Assembly: GCA_900542425.1 (NCBI GenBank)
Contig: UQNQ01000018.1
Location: 1-33,048, forward strand
From: an uncultured Eubacteriales bacterium
GTDB taxonomy: Bacteria > Bacillota > Clostridia > Oscillospirales > CAG-272
Reading direction: 5' to 3'
DNA: 33,048 bases
Numbering within the stretch: position 1 is the first letter of the stretch; each line of letters begins with the position of its first letter. Both the position numbers and the translations under genes were made by a program. The notes beneath the pieces are model-generated. The model did not search any database. It was not told where the DNA came from and saw only the letters and a list, made by a program, of their open reading frames with translations. This document shows, in pieces, positions 23,056 to 31,429 of the stretch.

Positions 23056-23679
23056 TTGCAAAACCATATGAAACGATTCATAAAAACGCTTTCACTCATT
23101 CTGGTGCTTAGCATGGTATGCGCAGTAGGCACCTCTGCTGCCGGAGAAATTCGGTATACGGTAAAATCCGGCGATTCCATGTGGAAAATTGCTGTCAAAT
23201 ATCAAATCGGGCTTTCGGAGATTATCGCGGCCAATCCTCAGATTCAAAATCCGAACCTGATTTATCCCGGAGATATTCTGACAATCCCACAAATTGAGAC
23301 TTCCGTGCTTTCCTTTGAAGAGGAAGTCGTCAAACTGACCAATGAGAAGCGCGCCGCTTACGGGCTTCCTGCATTAACGGTTAACTGGGAACTGTCGCGT
23401 GTTGCTAGATATAAGTCACAGGATATGTGTGATCTTGGATATTTCTCTCATACAAGTCCCACTTATGGCTCTCCGTTTGAAATGATGAAGAATTTCGGAA
23501 TTTCCTATCGTGCAGCCGGTGAGAATATTGCTCGCGGGCAGACGACGCCGGAGGCGGTTGTCAATGCTTGGTGGAATTCCGAGGGGCATCGTAAAAATAT
23601 GCTGTCCTCCTCTTATACCCAAATTGGGGTTGGGTATGTTGCAGACGGGAATTACTGGACGCAAATGTTCATCGGATAA
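23056..23679 (+). CDS. secreted LysM-CAP (SCP-like) domain protein
   Basis: The product of about 207 residues has a signal peptide (KRFIKTLSLILVLSMVCAVG...ASA). A LysM repeat follows (YTVKSGDSMWKIAVKYQIG...PGDILTIP), which binds peptidoglycan. A CAP/SCP domain ends the protein (VVKLTNEKRAAYGLPAL, YFSHTSP, AGENIARGQTTPEAVVNAWW, SEGHRKNMLS), with the conserved His and Glu of the YkwD/SafA-type family. It is exported and should sit in the wall or spore coat; its activity is unknown. The start is unusual: GGAAAGGA at 23044-23051 fits TTG 23056 best, while ATG 23068 is 16 bases from it. The frame is open upstream to 22915 but without signal-peptide character. Confidence 0.88.
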   Translation: MQNHMKRFIKTLSLILVLSMVCAVGTSAAGEIRYTVKSGDSMWKIAVKYQIGLSEIIAANPQIQNPNLIYPGDILTIPQIETSVLSFEEEVVKLTNEKRAAYGLPALTVNWELSRVARYKSQDMCDLGYFSHTSPTYGSPFEMMKNFGISYRAAGENIARGQTTPEAVVNAWWNSEGHRKNMLSSSYTQIGVGYVADGNYWTQMFIG

Positions 23680-23682
23680 TCA

Positions 23683-23722
23683 AAGTAAGAGCTGCCGTGT
23701 TATTACACGGCAGCTCTTACTT
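23683..23722 (+). terminator. perfect 18-bp hairpin after the LysM-CAP gene
   Basis: Arms 23683-23700 and 23705-23722, 4-base loop, three bases after the stop codon. It lacks a T-tail on the + strand. The rest of the gap to 23957 shows no gene; an imperfect hairpin near 23886-23907 may end the - transcript of the next gene. Confidence 0.6.
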
Positions 23723-23957
23723 GTGGATATGGAGACAGGGAAAGTAAAAATGTTTATGTCTATTTTCCCAAAGGAAAGCTATATTTTCTGATATAGAAAA
23801 AACATACAAAACCAAATGCTTTTAAAAGCAGAACGAAAATGAATTAGCAAAAAACCAAGCAGAAAGAATGTTACTGAAAGGCTCCGCTTTTTGCGGTAGC
23901 TACATATGGAATTTTTACCAAAGGGATCTGATCCGAGATGTGACAGAACGACAGCTA

Positions 23958-24692
23958 CTATGATAGAAAGCCGCCGTCTGCCGTCAATATCTGTCCCGTA
24001 ATGAACGATGATGCATCATCTGCGAGGAAAAAGACGCTTTTTGCGATATCTTCTGGCTTTCCGAGTCTTGCAAGAGGTGTTTTTTCCACAAGGGCTTGGA
24101 TTGTCTCACCATTATAGCAGGCATTCATATCGGTATCGATTACTCCCGGCGCGACACAATTGACGCGGATATGAGAGGGCGCAAGCTCTTTGGCAAGCGC
24201 TTTGGTAAAGCCTGCGACTGCAGCTTTGGAAGCGGAATAGGCGACTTCTCCGGCTGCTCCGGCGATTCCCCATATGGAGGAGAGATTGACGATAGCACCG
24301 TTTCCTGCCGCAATCATTTCCTTTGCCGCAGCTTGAGAGAGAAAAAACATACCTTTCATATTGATATCAAACAGACGATCATATTCAAGCTCCGATGTTT
24401 TTGTAAAAAGTGCGGGAAGCGCGATGCCGGCATTGTTGACAAGCACGTCGATGCGCCCGAATTCCATGATGGCTTTGGAAACCGTGCGGCGGCAGTCAGA
24501 GAGGTCTGAAATATCCATCTGAAAAGGAAGTGCTTGTTCTCCCATTGCTGATATCATGCGGCATACATCTGCCGCATCGTCCGTGCTCCGACGGTAACAT
24601 ACGAGCACGCGATATCCGTTTTTGGCGAATTCCAATGCACAAGCCCGTCCGATTCCGCGCGAAGCTCCCGTGATAATCACACTTTTTTTCAT
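23958..24692 (-). CDS. FabG-like short-chain dehydrogenase/reductase
   Basis: The 244-residue protein is a classical SDR: nucleotide motif TGASRGIG at the N-terminus, NNAGIALPA, the active-site Ser in NLSSIWG, YSASKAAVAGFTKALAKELA with catalytic Tyr-xxx-Lys, and the C-terminal GQILTADGG. Length and sequence are closest to 3-oxoacyl-ACP reductase FabG, but no fatty-acid gene is nearby, so the substrate is open. ATG 24692 begins the fold; no clear ribosome site precedes it, because the upstream bases are taken by a GC-rich hairpin (24704-24727) after purA. It is either coupled to purA by partial read-through or has weak, leader-poor translation. Confidence 0.88.
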   Translation of the reverse strand: MKKSVIITGASRGIGRACALEFAKNGYRVLVCYRRSTDDAADVCRMISAMGEQALPFQMDISDLSDCRRTVSKAIMEFGRIDVLVNNAGIALPALFTKTSELEYDRLFDINMKGMFFLSQAAAKEMIAAGNGAIVNLSSIWGIAGAAGEVAYSASKAAVAGFTKALAKELAPSHIRVNCVAPGVIDTDMNACYNGETIQALVEKTPLARLGKPEDIAKSVFFLADDASSFITGQILTADGGFLS

Positions 24693-24703
24693 ATTTAAAA
24701 CAG

Positions 24704-24727
24704 CGCCGCAGGGGGTGTCCTGCGGCG
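24704..24727 (-). terminator. hairpin between purA and the SDR gene
   Basis: Perfect 9-bp GC-rich stem (24727-24719 with 24712-24704), followed on the - strand by CTGTTTT. It could be an attenuating terminator between the two genes. Confidence 0.55.
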
Positions 24728-24735
24728 TCCTTTCT

Positions 24736-26016
24736 TTAATACATTTCGATGTACTCGTCGCGCTTGGCGCCGACGGATACATATTTGATGCGGCATTCCG
24801 TCGCTTTTTCGATAAATTCAATGTAGCGCAGAGCTGCGGCAGGGAGATCTTCTTTTTTACGGCAGGAGGAAATATCACACGTCCAGCCGTCCAAATATTC
24901 GATGACAGGTTTTGCTTCGGCAAGTTTTACCCGATCGGTCGTAAAGGACGTTGTACGTTTGCCTTCGATTTCATAAGCAACACAAACGGGAATTTTCTTC
25001 ATATAGCTGAGAATATCAAGCTTGGTCAAAGCGATTTCCGTCGCTCCCTGCATGCGCACGCCGTAGCTGGATGCCACAACGTCAAACGGACCGACACGGC
25101 GCGGTCTGCCGGTTGCTGCCCCGTATTCACCGCCGGCTTTGCGAAGGGTTTCCGCCTCATCTCCGAACATTTCACAGGTGAACGGACCTTCGCCGACACA
25201 AGTGGAGTAGGCTTTCATAATGCCGAGTGTATAATCAACATGACGGCCAGGGATTCCTGCGCCGATCGGGGCATAGGCGGCGATTGTGGAAGAAGACGAG
25301 GTATAGGGATAAATTCCGAAATCGATATCACGAAGAGCGCCGAGCTGTGCTTCAAACATGATGTTTTTGCCGGATTTATCTGCTGTATCAAGATATTCGC
25401 TGACATCGCAGACAAACGGCTTTAACGGATCACCATAGGTGTGAAGCCACTCCATTACGGCATCCGCGGATTCACCTTCTGCATGATACACATTTTCAAC
25501 AGTTAGGTTCTTATAGTCGACAAGTTCTTTTACCTGTTCATATAAGATTGCTTCGGGAGCAAACAGATCTGCCATACGAAGTGCTTTTTTCATGTATTTA
25601 TCACCGTAGACGGGAGAAATGCCGCGCCTTGTCGAGCCGTATTTCTTGTCTGCGAGACGTTCCTCCTCGAGACAATCAAGCCGGACATGATATGGCATAC
25701 AGATAACGGCTTTATCGCTGATTTTCAGGTTTTCAGGGGTGATCACAACGCCGGCGTCGGCGAGTTTTTTCATTTCGCCGCAAAGATGCTTCAGATCGAT
25801 GACCATTCCATTGCCCATGACATTGGTTACCTCAGGACGCAGAATACCGGATGGGAGAAGATTGAGTATGAATTCTCCTCTATCGTTGATTACGGTGTGT
25901 CCCGCGTTATTTCCGCCCTGATAACGGCAAACGATGTCGCTTTTTTCAGCGAGAAGGTCGACCATGCGTCCCTTTCCTTCATCTCCCCAGTTAATTCCGA
26001 CAACGGCTGTAAGCAT
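24736..26016 (-). CDS. purA: adenylosuccinate synthetase
   Basis: PurA joins IMP and aspartate with GTP in the first committed step to AMP. The 426-residue length is typical. Conserved regions are AVVGINWGDEGKG (GTP/catalytic Asp), QGGNNAGHTV (catalytic His), STRRGISPVYGDK, ATGRPRRVGPFD and LTKLDIL. AAGGAGAG precedes ATG 26016. It has its own promoter and is followed by a hairpin and an SDR gene rather than purB. Confidence 0.97.
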   Translation of the reverse strand: MLTAVVGINWGDEGKGRMVDLLAEKSDIVCRYQGGNNAGHTVINDRGEFILNLLPSGILRPEVTNVMGNGMVIDLKHLCGEMKKLADAGVVITPENLKISDKAVICMPYHVRLDCLEEERLADKKYGSTRRGISPVYGDKYMKKALRMADLFAPEAILYEQVKELVDYKNLTVENVYHAEGESADAVMEWLHTYGDPLKPFVCDVSEYLDTADKSGKNIMFEAQLGALRDIDFGIYPYTSSSSTIAAYAPIGAGIPGRHVDYTLGIMKAYSTCVGEGPFTCEMFGDEAETLRKAGGEYGAATGRPRRVGPFDVVASSYGVRMQGATEIALTKLDILSYMKKIPVCVAYEIEGKRTTSFTTDRVKLAEAKPVIEYLDGWTCDISSCRKKEDLPAAALRYIEFIEKATECRIKYVSVGAKRDEYIEMY

Positions 26017-26068
26017 ATAAATCTCTCCTTCCAAACGGTTATGAATATCTAAAATCAAAAGACATACT

Positions 26069-26097
26069 ATTATATCACAGATAAAACCATTTGAAAA
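26069..26097 (-). promoter_or_regulatory. promoter of purA
   Basis: On the - strand: TTTTCA (26097-26092), 17-base spacer, perfect TATAAT (26074-26069). No purine box or riboswitch was recognised in the short leader. Confidence 0.55.
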
Positions 26098-26150
26098 GAA
26101 GATTTTTTGAAAAAATATAAATTTATGAAAAATTATGTTTCTTGTCTCGG

Positions 26151-26179
26151 TTGACTTATAGGGTCAATTGTGGTAAATT
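26151..26179 (+). promoter_or_regulatory. promoter of the NYN gene with an inverted repeat over the -35
   Basis: TTGACT (26151-26156), 17-base spacer, TAAATT (26174-26179). TTGAC and GTCAA (26151-26155 with 26163-26167) form an inverted repeat over the -35, a possible operator. Confidence 0.55.
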
Positions 26180-26260
26180 GTTAAATAGAACGAATATGTC
26201 AAGTATGATTCCGCAGTTACTCACATATTGGTTTTTGAAAAGCAGAAAGGAGGTGAGATG

Positions 26261-27022
26261 ATGTTTGGAAAGCAAAGAAAGCTTCCCGGCTGTATCGGAT
26301 TTGTTGATTTTGAACATTGGTATATTTCTCTCGAACGGCAATACGGCGTGAAACCGGATATCAAGGGCTGGAAAGCTGAGCTCGAAAAGAATTATGATGT
26401 GGAGGAAATCGCAGTTTTCGGAGATTTTTCCAATCCCGGGCTTCGGGGAGAACTTGATAAGATCCGTGATGTAACGCCGATGGTATTTGATACTAAAAAT
26501 TCGAGTGAGCATTATAAAAAGGATTTTACGGACTTTATCATGCTTGATTATATTTATCAGAAAGCGATGACTTGCCGTAATACTGACACCTTCATTATTT
26601 TTACGGGGGACGGGCATTTTTCCTCTGTCGTGCGGTTTATTATCAATCAGTGCCGCAAAAAAGTCGGTATATACGGAATTACGGGAGCCGTAAGCTCTCA
26701 GTTGAAATCCGCCGCTTCCTGGTATCATGAGATTCCGTCTGATACGGAGGTTTACAGGACGTACTACAAGCTTATTGCTCAAAATTTTGATTATTTGACG
26801 GTACATCGGGAATTCGGCACAGGCTCGACGCCGGAGAAAATTGTTGAGCGTATTGCCAAAAAGAATCGGATTGAAAAGGTTGAAATTGCAAAAGCGCTTT
26901 GTCAGATGCTGGATGACGGCTATATTTATAAAGCTGCGGGAACAGACGAAAAGGGGAAAAAAATTTCCATTCTCAAACCAAACTGGGAGCTTCTTTCCCG
27001 TGACGGATTATGGGGAAAATGA
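26261..27022 (+). CDS. NYN (LabA/DUF88-type) RNase-like protein with C-terminal helical domain
   Basis: The 253-residue protein carries a NYN domain, a PIN-like metal-dependent nuclease fold. Candidate acidic residues are in GFVDFEHWYISL, FGDFSNPGLR, TDFIMLDYIYQKA and the signature FIIFTGDGHFSSVV. After residue about 170, the C-terminal part (STPEKIVERIAKKN, VEIAKALCQMLDDGYIYK) looks like a winged-helix fold that could contact nucleic acid. The AAAGGAGGTGAG ahead of ATG 26261 is a near-perfect ribosome site; ATG 26258 is too close to it. NYN proteins act in RNA processing or degradation. It appears to be a single-gene transcript. Confidence 0.85.
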   Translation: MFGKQRKLPGCIGFVDFEHWYISLERQYGVKPDIKGWKAELEKNYDVEEIAVFGDFSNPGLRGELDKIRDVTPMVFDTKNSSEHYKKDFTDFIMLDYIYQKAMTCRNTDTFIIFTGDGHFSSVVRFIINQCRKKVGIYGITGAVSSQLKSAASWYHEIPSDTEVYRTYYKLIAQNFDYLTVHREFGTGSTPEKIVERIAKKNRIEKVEIAKALCQMLDDGYIYKAAGTDEKGKKISILKPNWELLSRDGLWGK

Positions 27023-27041
27023 TCTTTCTGAATATGATTTT

Positions 27042-27073
27042 GCAAAAAAGCCGGAGTTATCCGGCTTTTTTGC
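27042..27073. terminator. bidirectional terminator between NYN and PBP genes
   Basis: Perfect 13-bp stem (27042-27054 with 27061-27073) with A6 and T6 flanks. It serves the + NYN gene and the - PBP gene. Confidence 0.92.
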
Positions 27074-27092
27074 TGTAAGAAAATATATTTGT

Positions 27093-29681
27093 TTATTTTT
27101 TTCGCCAAGGGAACCACCAATGCGTGGACTTTTCCTCTTTCTTTTTCCCTGTTGTTTCGGATGGTGTGCGGTTGCTTTTTTCAGTTGTTGTTTCGTGGGA
27201 TGGTGTGGTCGTTTCGACAGGAGATGTGCCGGTCGTTTCGGGCATTGTGGTTTCTTCGGTTGTTTCCTCCGGAGGATTTTCATGCTCAGCACAGTAACGG
27301 TTATAGGCGTTGTTTGTATTGGATATGCCAATATAAGAGCCGTCTTCATAGGCGCCTTGGAAAAAAGCTAAATTTTCATCCAGTGTCGGCGCTTTTCCGT
27401 ACGGCAGATACCGATATACATATTGAGCGTCTGTTATCGTAACACGGCAGGGAAATGCCCGATCATAGATTTTGAGAAGTGCTGTTTTCACAATATTTTC
27501 TCTCGGACATTTATCACATGCGACGGCGTGTGTTTTGATATCGTAATCCACAAGAGTATGCACGTCGCACGCGGAGGTTGGCTCCGTTCCTTTTTTGAAA
27601 TACCCGAGTTCAATCCGATGTCCGCGCGGGTCATGCGTGCATGCGGATGCCGGCAGTTCACCGGAATCCTTGCAATAAAGACACCCGACGACATTTTCAC
27701 TTTTTGGGAATTCAAGCGTTTTATCAAGCGCTGTTGTATCTGAGGCTTTGTTGGCGTACAGCTTTGTCATGAAATCATCAAAAACCGTCACGGCAGGATT
27801 GGTTTTAAACGTACCGATGTCATGTGCGTCTTTATAGCCGTACCAAACGCCGCAGAGTAATTCCGGTGTATATCCGATAAACCATCGGTCAGTATCTGCA
27901 TTAGAGGTTCCGGTTTTGCCAGCAACCTGCACGGATTTCCCGAGTGTCAAAGCGGAGGCGGTACCTGAAGTTACAACATTTTGCAGGAGTCTTGTCATGA
28001 TATCTGCGGTTTCCGCGCTTACAATACGGACGCCTTCCTCATCATTGGATAAAAGCAGTTTGCCGTCTTTGTCATATACTTCTGTATAAGAAATGGAATC
28101 ATGATAAATCCCTTCGTTTGCCAGCGCTGAGTAGGCGTTGGTCATGTCGCGCACGGAAACGCCGCGTGTTACGGCGCCAAGTGCAAGCGGAGCAAGCGAC
28201 ATGTCAGAAAGGATTTCTCCGCTATCGGTTTTTTCATTTTCGATTAGAGTGGAAAGACCGAGGCTTTTGGCAAATTCAAAAGAATTTTTCACACCGAGCT
28301 TTTGCAGAATACGGACGGCGACGGTGTTGGTAGATTTGGAGAGCGCCGTATTGACAGTCGTAAGTCCGGAATAAACGCGGGGATTATTTTTCGGCCACAT
28401 GCTATATGTCCCGTTTTCCTCTTCAAAGATTACGGGTACGTCGTCGAAAACGCTTGCCCATGTGATAAGATCCCGGTCAAGCGCGGGAGCATAGACGGAA
28501 ATCGGTTTGATAACGGAGCCGGGAGAACGCAGCATTTGGGTGGCGAGGTTAAAAATCCTGTCGGATTTCTTTTCACCGGTATCTCCGGCAACAGCAAGCA
28601 GATGTCCGTTTTTGGGATTGATGATAACAGCGGCGGAGGTTGCTCGCATACCGGCACTGTTTACCGGAAAATGTTCTTTATCTGCATAAAACTCTTCAAT
28701 GAGGGCCTGCATTTTTGCGTCCATGGTCGTATAAATCGAAAGTCCGCCGTTATAAATCATCCGAGAAGCGGCGGTACGTGTCAGATTGTATTTTTCGGAA
28801 AGATCGGCAATCACGTCCTCAATGACAACTTCGGTGAACCATGAATTTTTTCCTTCTGTTTTCTGCACTTCACTGAGATGCAGTTCCGTATCGGTTTGTA
28901 CGGCCTCTTCGTATTCTGCCTCTTCAATCATTCCAAGCTCATACATGCGGAAAAGGATGATATCCCGTCGCTCTCTGTTATACTCCGGATTTTGAATTGG
29001 GTCGTATCGTGTCGGATATTGAATGATGGCCGCAAGTGTTGCACCTTCCCCTAAAGTGAGTTCAGAGGCTGCTTTTCCGAAATATTTTTCTGCAGCGGTT
29101 TCCAGACCGTAACAGCCCTCGGAAAGGTATACAGTGTTGAGATACATTTCAAGGATTTCATCCTTAGATATTTCTTTTTCAAGCTCGATTGCCCGCATGA
29201 TTTCCGTTATTTTCCGTTTGACGGTGACGGAGTTGTCACCTGTCAGATTCTTGATGAGCTGCTGCGTAATGGTGGAACCTCCGTAGTCTCCGCTTCCAGG
29301 TGAGAGGAAGGAAAGCACGGCGCCTGCCGTGCGGCGCACGTCAATGCCATGATGTTCATAGAAACGATGGTCCTCAATGGCGATAAAGGCATTTCGGACG
29401 TTTTCGGGAATATCGGAAAGGCTGATCCAAATACGGTTTTCTGTTCCGTGGAGACGCTGATCCTCAAGTTCGACTGCTTCTCCGTCTTCGCCGATACAGT
29501 ATAATTTTGTGGTACGGCCCTGTTCGGCTATGAGCATATCGAGGTCGAGTTTGGAATCAATTTCTTTGGTCGCATATAGAACAAGCGCACATGAAAGGAT
29601 AATGGCGCAGAAAAGAATGATCAGAAAAACTGCCGCAATAAACGACAGAAAATGATTTCGCTTTTTTTGTTTTCCATTCAT
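27093..29681 (-). CDS. class A penicillin-binding protein (PBP1A family)
   Basis: The 862-residue protein polymerises and cross-links peptidoglycan outside the membrane. It has one N-terminal transmembrane helix (SFIAAVFLIILFCAIILS). The glycosyltransferase domain follows, with catalytic Glu in EDHRFYEHHGID (about residue 103), GGSTITQQLIKNL and YLNTVYLSEGCYG. The transpeptidase domain has SPGSVIKP (about 390), SKSTNTVA (about 445) and GKTGTSN (about 590); all three motifs are intact. A Cys-rich section (GCLYCKDSG...CTHDPRG...CDVH...CDKC) and a Thr/Glu-rich tail of about 50 residues ending in WWFPWRKK follow. GAGGGA precedes the ATG. It diverges from the BofC-like gene. Confidence 0.94.
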   Translation of the reverse strand: MNGKQKKRNHFLSFIAAVFLIILFCAIILSCALVLYATKEIDSKLDLDMLIAEQGRTTKLYCIGEDGEAVELEDQRLHGTENRIWISLSDIPENVRNAFIAIEDHRFYEHHGIDVRRTAGAVLSFLSPGSGDYGGSTITQQLIKNLTGDNSVTVKRKITEIMRAIELEKEISKDEILEMYLNTVYLSEGCYGLETAAEKYFGKAASELTLGEGATLAAIIQYPTRYDPIQNPEYNRERRDIILFRMYELGMIEEAEYEEAVQTDTELHLSEVQKTEGKNSWFTEVVIEDVIADLSEKYNLTRTAASRMIYNGGLSIYTTMDAKMQALIEEFYADKEHFPVNSAGMRATSAAVIINPKNGHLLAVAGDTGEKKSDRIFNLATQMLRSPGSVIKPISVYAPALDRDLITWASVFDDVPVIFEEENGTYSMWPKNNPRVYSGLTTVNTALSKSTNTVAVRILQKLGVKNSFEFAKSLGLSTLIENEKTDSGEILSDMSLAPLALGAVTRGVSVRDMTNAYSALANEGIYHDSISYTEVYDKDGKLLLSNDEEGVRIVSAETADIMTRLLQNVVTSGTASALTLGKSVQVAGKTGTSNADTDRWFIGYTPELLCGVWYGYKDAHDIGTFKTNPAVTVFDDFMTKLYANKASDTTALDKTLEFPKSENVVGCLYCKDSGELPASACTHDPRGHRIELGYFKKGTEPTSACDVHTLVDYDIKTHAVACDKCPRENIVKTALLKIYDRAFPCRVTITDAQYVYRYLPYGKAPTLDENLAFFQGAYEDGSYIGISNTNNAYNRYCAEHENPPEETTEETTMPETTGTSPVETTTPSHETTTEKSNRTPSETTGKKKEEKSTHWWFPWRKK

Positions 29682-29775
29682 AATTTATGTCCCTCTTTCA
29701 CAGATTTCTGTGTATATTATGGATTTTTGTGTCAATAATATGTGTAAAAAATATGATATGGTAGAGGTGATGATG

Positions 29776-30180
29776 ATGGATAATAATTCTAAAATTCAAA
29801 CAGGAATTTTTGGCTTTATCACATTGGCGGTTTTGGTGCTTTCCATTATTACGATGGCGGTTTGCTTTTCTTTGCAGTCGGATTTGAAGCAAATTGCAAA
29901 TCCGGATAGTACCGATGACGGTATTCTGGTTAATGGAACACCTGTCGATGAAGAAACCACAACCGAGACATCGGACACATCTGAGAATAGAAAGCCGATT
30001 TATGTGATGAAAATCGACGGCGGTGCAGTTGTTGTAATAAACAGCGATGGTGAGCTTGTACGAACCGTAACGGAATACGCTGCTTTTTTGCCACCGGACG
30101 ACATTAAGGCACTTACCGATGGTATCGAGGTGTATACGGAGGAAGAACTGTCGGCATTGATTGAGGATTTTGCAAGCTGA
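29776..30180 (+). CDS. membrane-anchored BofC C-terminal-domain-like protein
   Basis: The 134-residue protein has one N-terminal membrane helix (GFITLAVLVLSIITMAVCF), a Thr/Glu/Asp-rich linker (about 45-72), and a small folded end. That end has the pattern IYVMKIDGGAVVVINSDGE, then LPPDDIKALTDGIEVYTEEE, as in the BofC C-terminal domain. BofC regulates the intercompartmental pro-sigma-K checkpoint in Bacillus; the clostridial short forms have no assigned role. The domain is expected outside the membrane. Three adjacent ATGs (29770, 29773, 29776) follow GAGGTG; 29776 has the best spacing (8 bases). Its divergent partner encodes a wall synthase, which is suggestive but not proof of a link. Confidence 0.75.
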   Translation: MDNNSKIQTGIFGFITLAVLVLSIITMAVCFSLQSDLKQIANPDSTDDGILVNGTPVDEETTTETSDTSENRKPIYVMKIDGGAVVVINSDGELVRTVTEYAAFLPPDDIKALTDGIEVYTEEELSALIEDFAS

Positions 30181-30186
30181 AAACAG

Positions 30187-30234
30187 ATGAGAAAAAGGGA
30201 TATCCGCATTTTTGCGGATATCCCTTTTTCTCAT
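30187..30234 (+). terminator. 22-bp perfect terminator after the BofC-like gene
   Basis: Arms 30187-30208 and 30213-30234, loop TTTT, with CCCTTTTTCTC on the 3' arm. Confidence 0.9.
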
Positions 30235-30291
30235 GAAAATTTGATAACAGCATATGTTTGATGTTGACACTTGTGTTGGTGGGTAAATCAG

Positions 30292-30326
30292 AAAAGCTTC
30301 ATAAAATTTTTTATGAAGCTTTTTTA
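30292..30326 (+). terminator. second intrinsic terminator
   Basis: 14-bp stem (30292-30305 with 30310-30323) ending in a T-run. Only about 60 bases separate it from the preceding hairpin, and no gene lies between them. Confidence 0.75.
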
Positions 30327-30532
30327 TATCTGAATATTTTTTGGATTTTGTGAAAATGAAACGAACCGAATTTTCCCGCAAAGTTTGGGAAATCGTTTTT
30401 CTTTAATGTTATTTTGTTTTCCCACTGCTGTCAAATAACGGTTTTGTTCGGATAGTGAGAGAATGTTTTTTAAGACGGACAGAAAAATTTTTGAACCGGT
30501 CAAAGATTGTCCGTGTTGACTTTTATACTACA

Positions 30533-30546
30533 CTTGCAGCTGCAAG
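30533..30546 (+). promoter_or_regulatory. 14-bp perfect palindrome, candidate operator
   Basis: CTTGCAGCTGCAAG is fully self-complementary. It lies 11 bases after TTGACT (30516-30521) and 47 bases before the ATG of the broken gene. No convincing promoter pair with the right spacing was found around it. The 30327-30532 stretch is otherwise featureless. Confidence 0.4.
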
Positions 30547-30593
30547 ATAAAATAAAAAATCGTAAAAATGAAAAAGAAAAGAGGTTCATTTAT

Positions 30594-31401
30594 ATGTCAT
30601 GTAAAGACAGATATCAAAATCAAAATTTATTCGAGACGGCGTAAGTGGTTTCGTCTGAAAAACCCGAAGAAGTAAAGACAAAACCTGTCGAACGGCTTTT
30701 GTTCGGTGTAGATTCCAAGGCTGTATCCGATGATATGCACCAGAATAATCTGACAGAATTTGAATGGGTGTCGCGCAATAAATTGTACCCGGATTTCTGG
30801 GGAAGAAACATTGTGGGCGAACATCATCTTACAAAGAAGGAAATTGAATTTCTTCATAATCAGGGTTGTAAAATCGCGGCGATCTATCGTACATCCGATG
30901 TAAAAGAAACCGCAGAACAAGGAAAAGTTCTTGCGAAGAAGGTTGACGTTGTTGCTCTTGAACTCGGTATCCCCGAAGGCACTGCTGTTTTTTTTGGAAA
31001 TTGATGAGAATGAAAAAGTGACACGCAGTTACATGCAGGGCTTTGCCGAGATGCTGCTCTCAGAAGGATTTACACCCGGCTTTAAAGTCAATACAGATGC
31101 CAAATTCCGCTTTGACCGTGAGTACAGCGGCGGAATGCAAGCGGCAAGGGATGTGTTTGAAAAATGTCTCATTTGGGCGGTGGCGCCGAGCCTTCCGGAA
31201 TTTGAACGTACGACCACGACGCATTTCATTCATCCGGATGAATGGCTTCCGTTTGCTCCTTCCGGCATTACCAGAAACGATATTGCCATTTGGCAGTACG
31301 GTAAGGATTGTCATCCTATTTGTGATGATGCCGGAAATGAAATCACTTTCAATGTGAATCTTGTTCGGAATGAGCAAGTCATTATTGAAAAGATGTTTTA
31401 A
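30594..31401 (+). pseudogene. disrupted glycoside-hydrolase-like (DUF1906/Rv2525c-like) protein
   Basis: ATG 30594 has a good ribosome site (AAGAGG) but the frame meets TAA at 30642-30644 after 16 codons. It continues directly in the same frame as VVSSEKPEEVKTK, so this is an in-frame nonsense codon or a short leader. The body (LLFGVDSKAVSDD, KIAAIYRTSDVKE, GIPEGTAVF) then breaks at a run of eight T's (30988-30995). With seven T's it would read on as AVFLEIDENEKV and continue to 31401 (EGFTPGFKVNTDAKF, HPDEWLPFAPSG, IAIWQYGKD). The repaired protein of about 250 residues resembles the DUF1906 TIM-barrel fold, a wall-hydrolase-like family. It could be a pseudogene, a sequencing error, or a phase-variable gene. 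The family call is moderate. Confidence 0.65.
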
Positions 31402-31429
31402 TGCAGATGAAAAACGGGAGGGATGAAAA

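Noticed and set aside
24622..25425. 267-codon frame on the + strand
   Set aside because: Antisense to purA and the SDR start, with Cys/Phe/Arg-rich shadow composition.
29698..30381. 227-codon frame on the - strand
   Set aside because: Antisense to the BofC-like gene and crosses two terminator hairpins.
30988..30995. Programmed ribosomal frameshift at the T8 run
   Set aside because: No slippery heptamer followed by a stem or a stimulatory element was seen; a lesion, error or slippage polymorphism is simpler.
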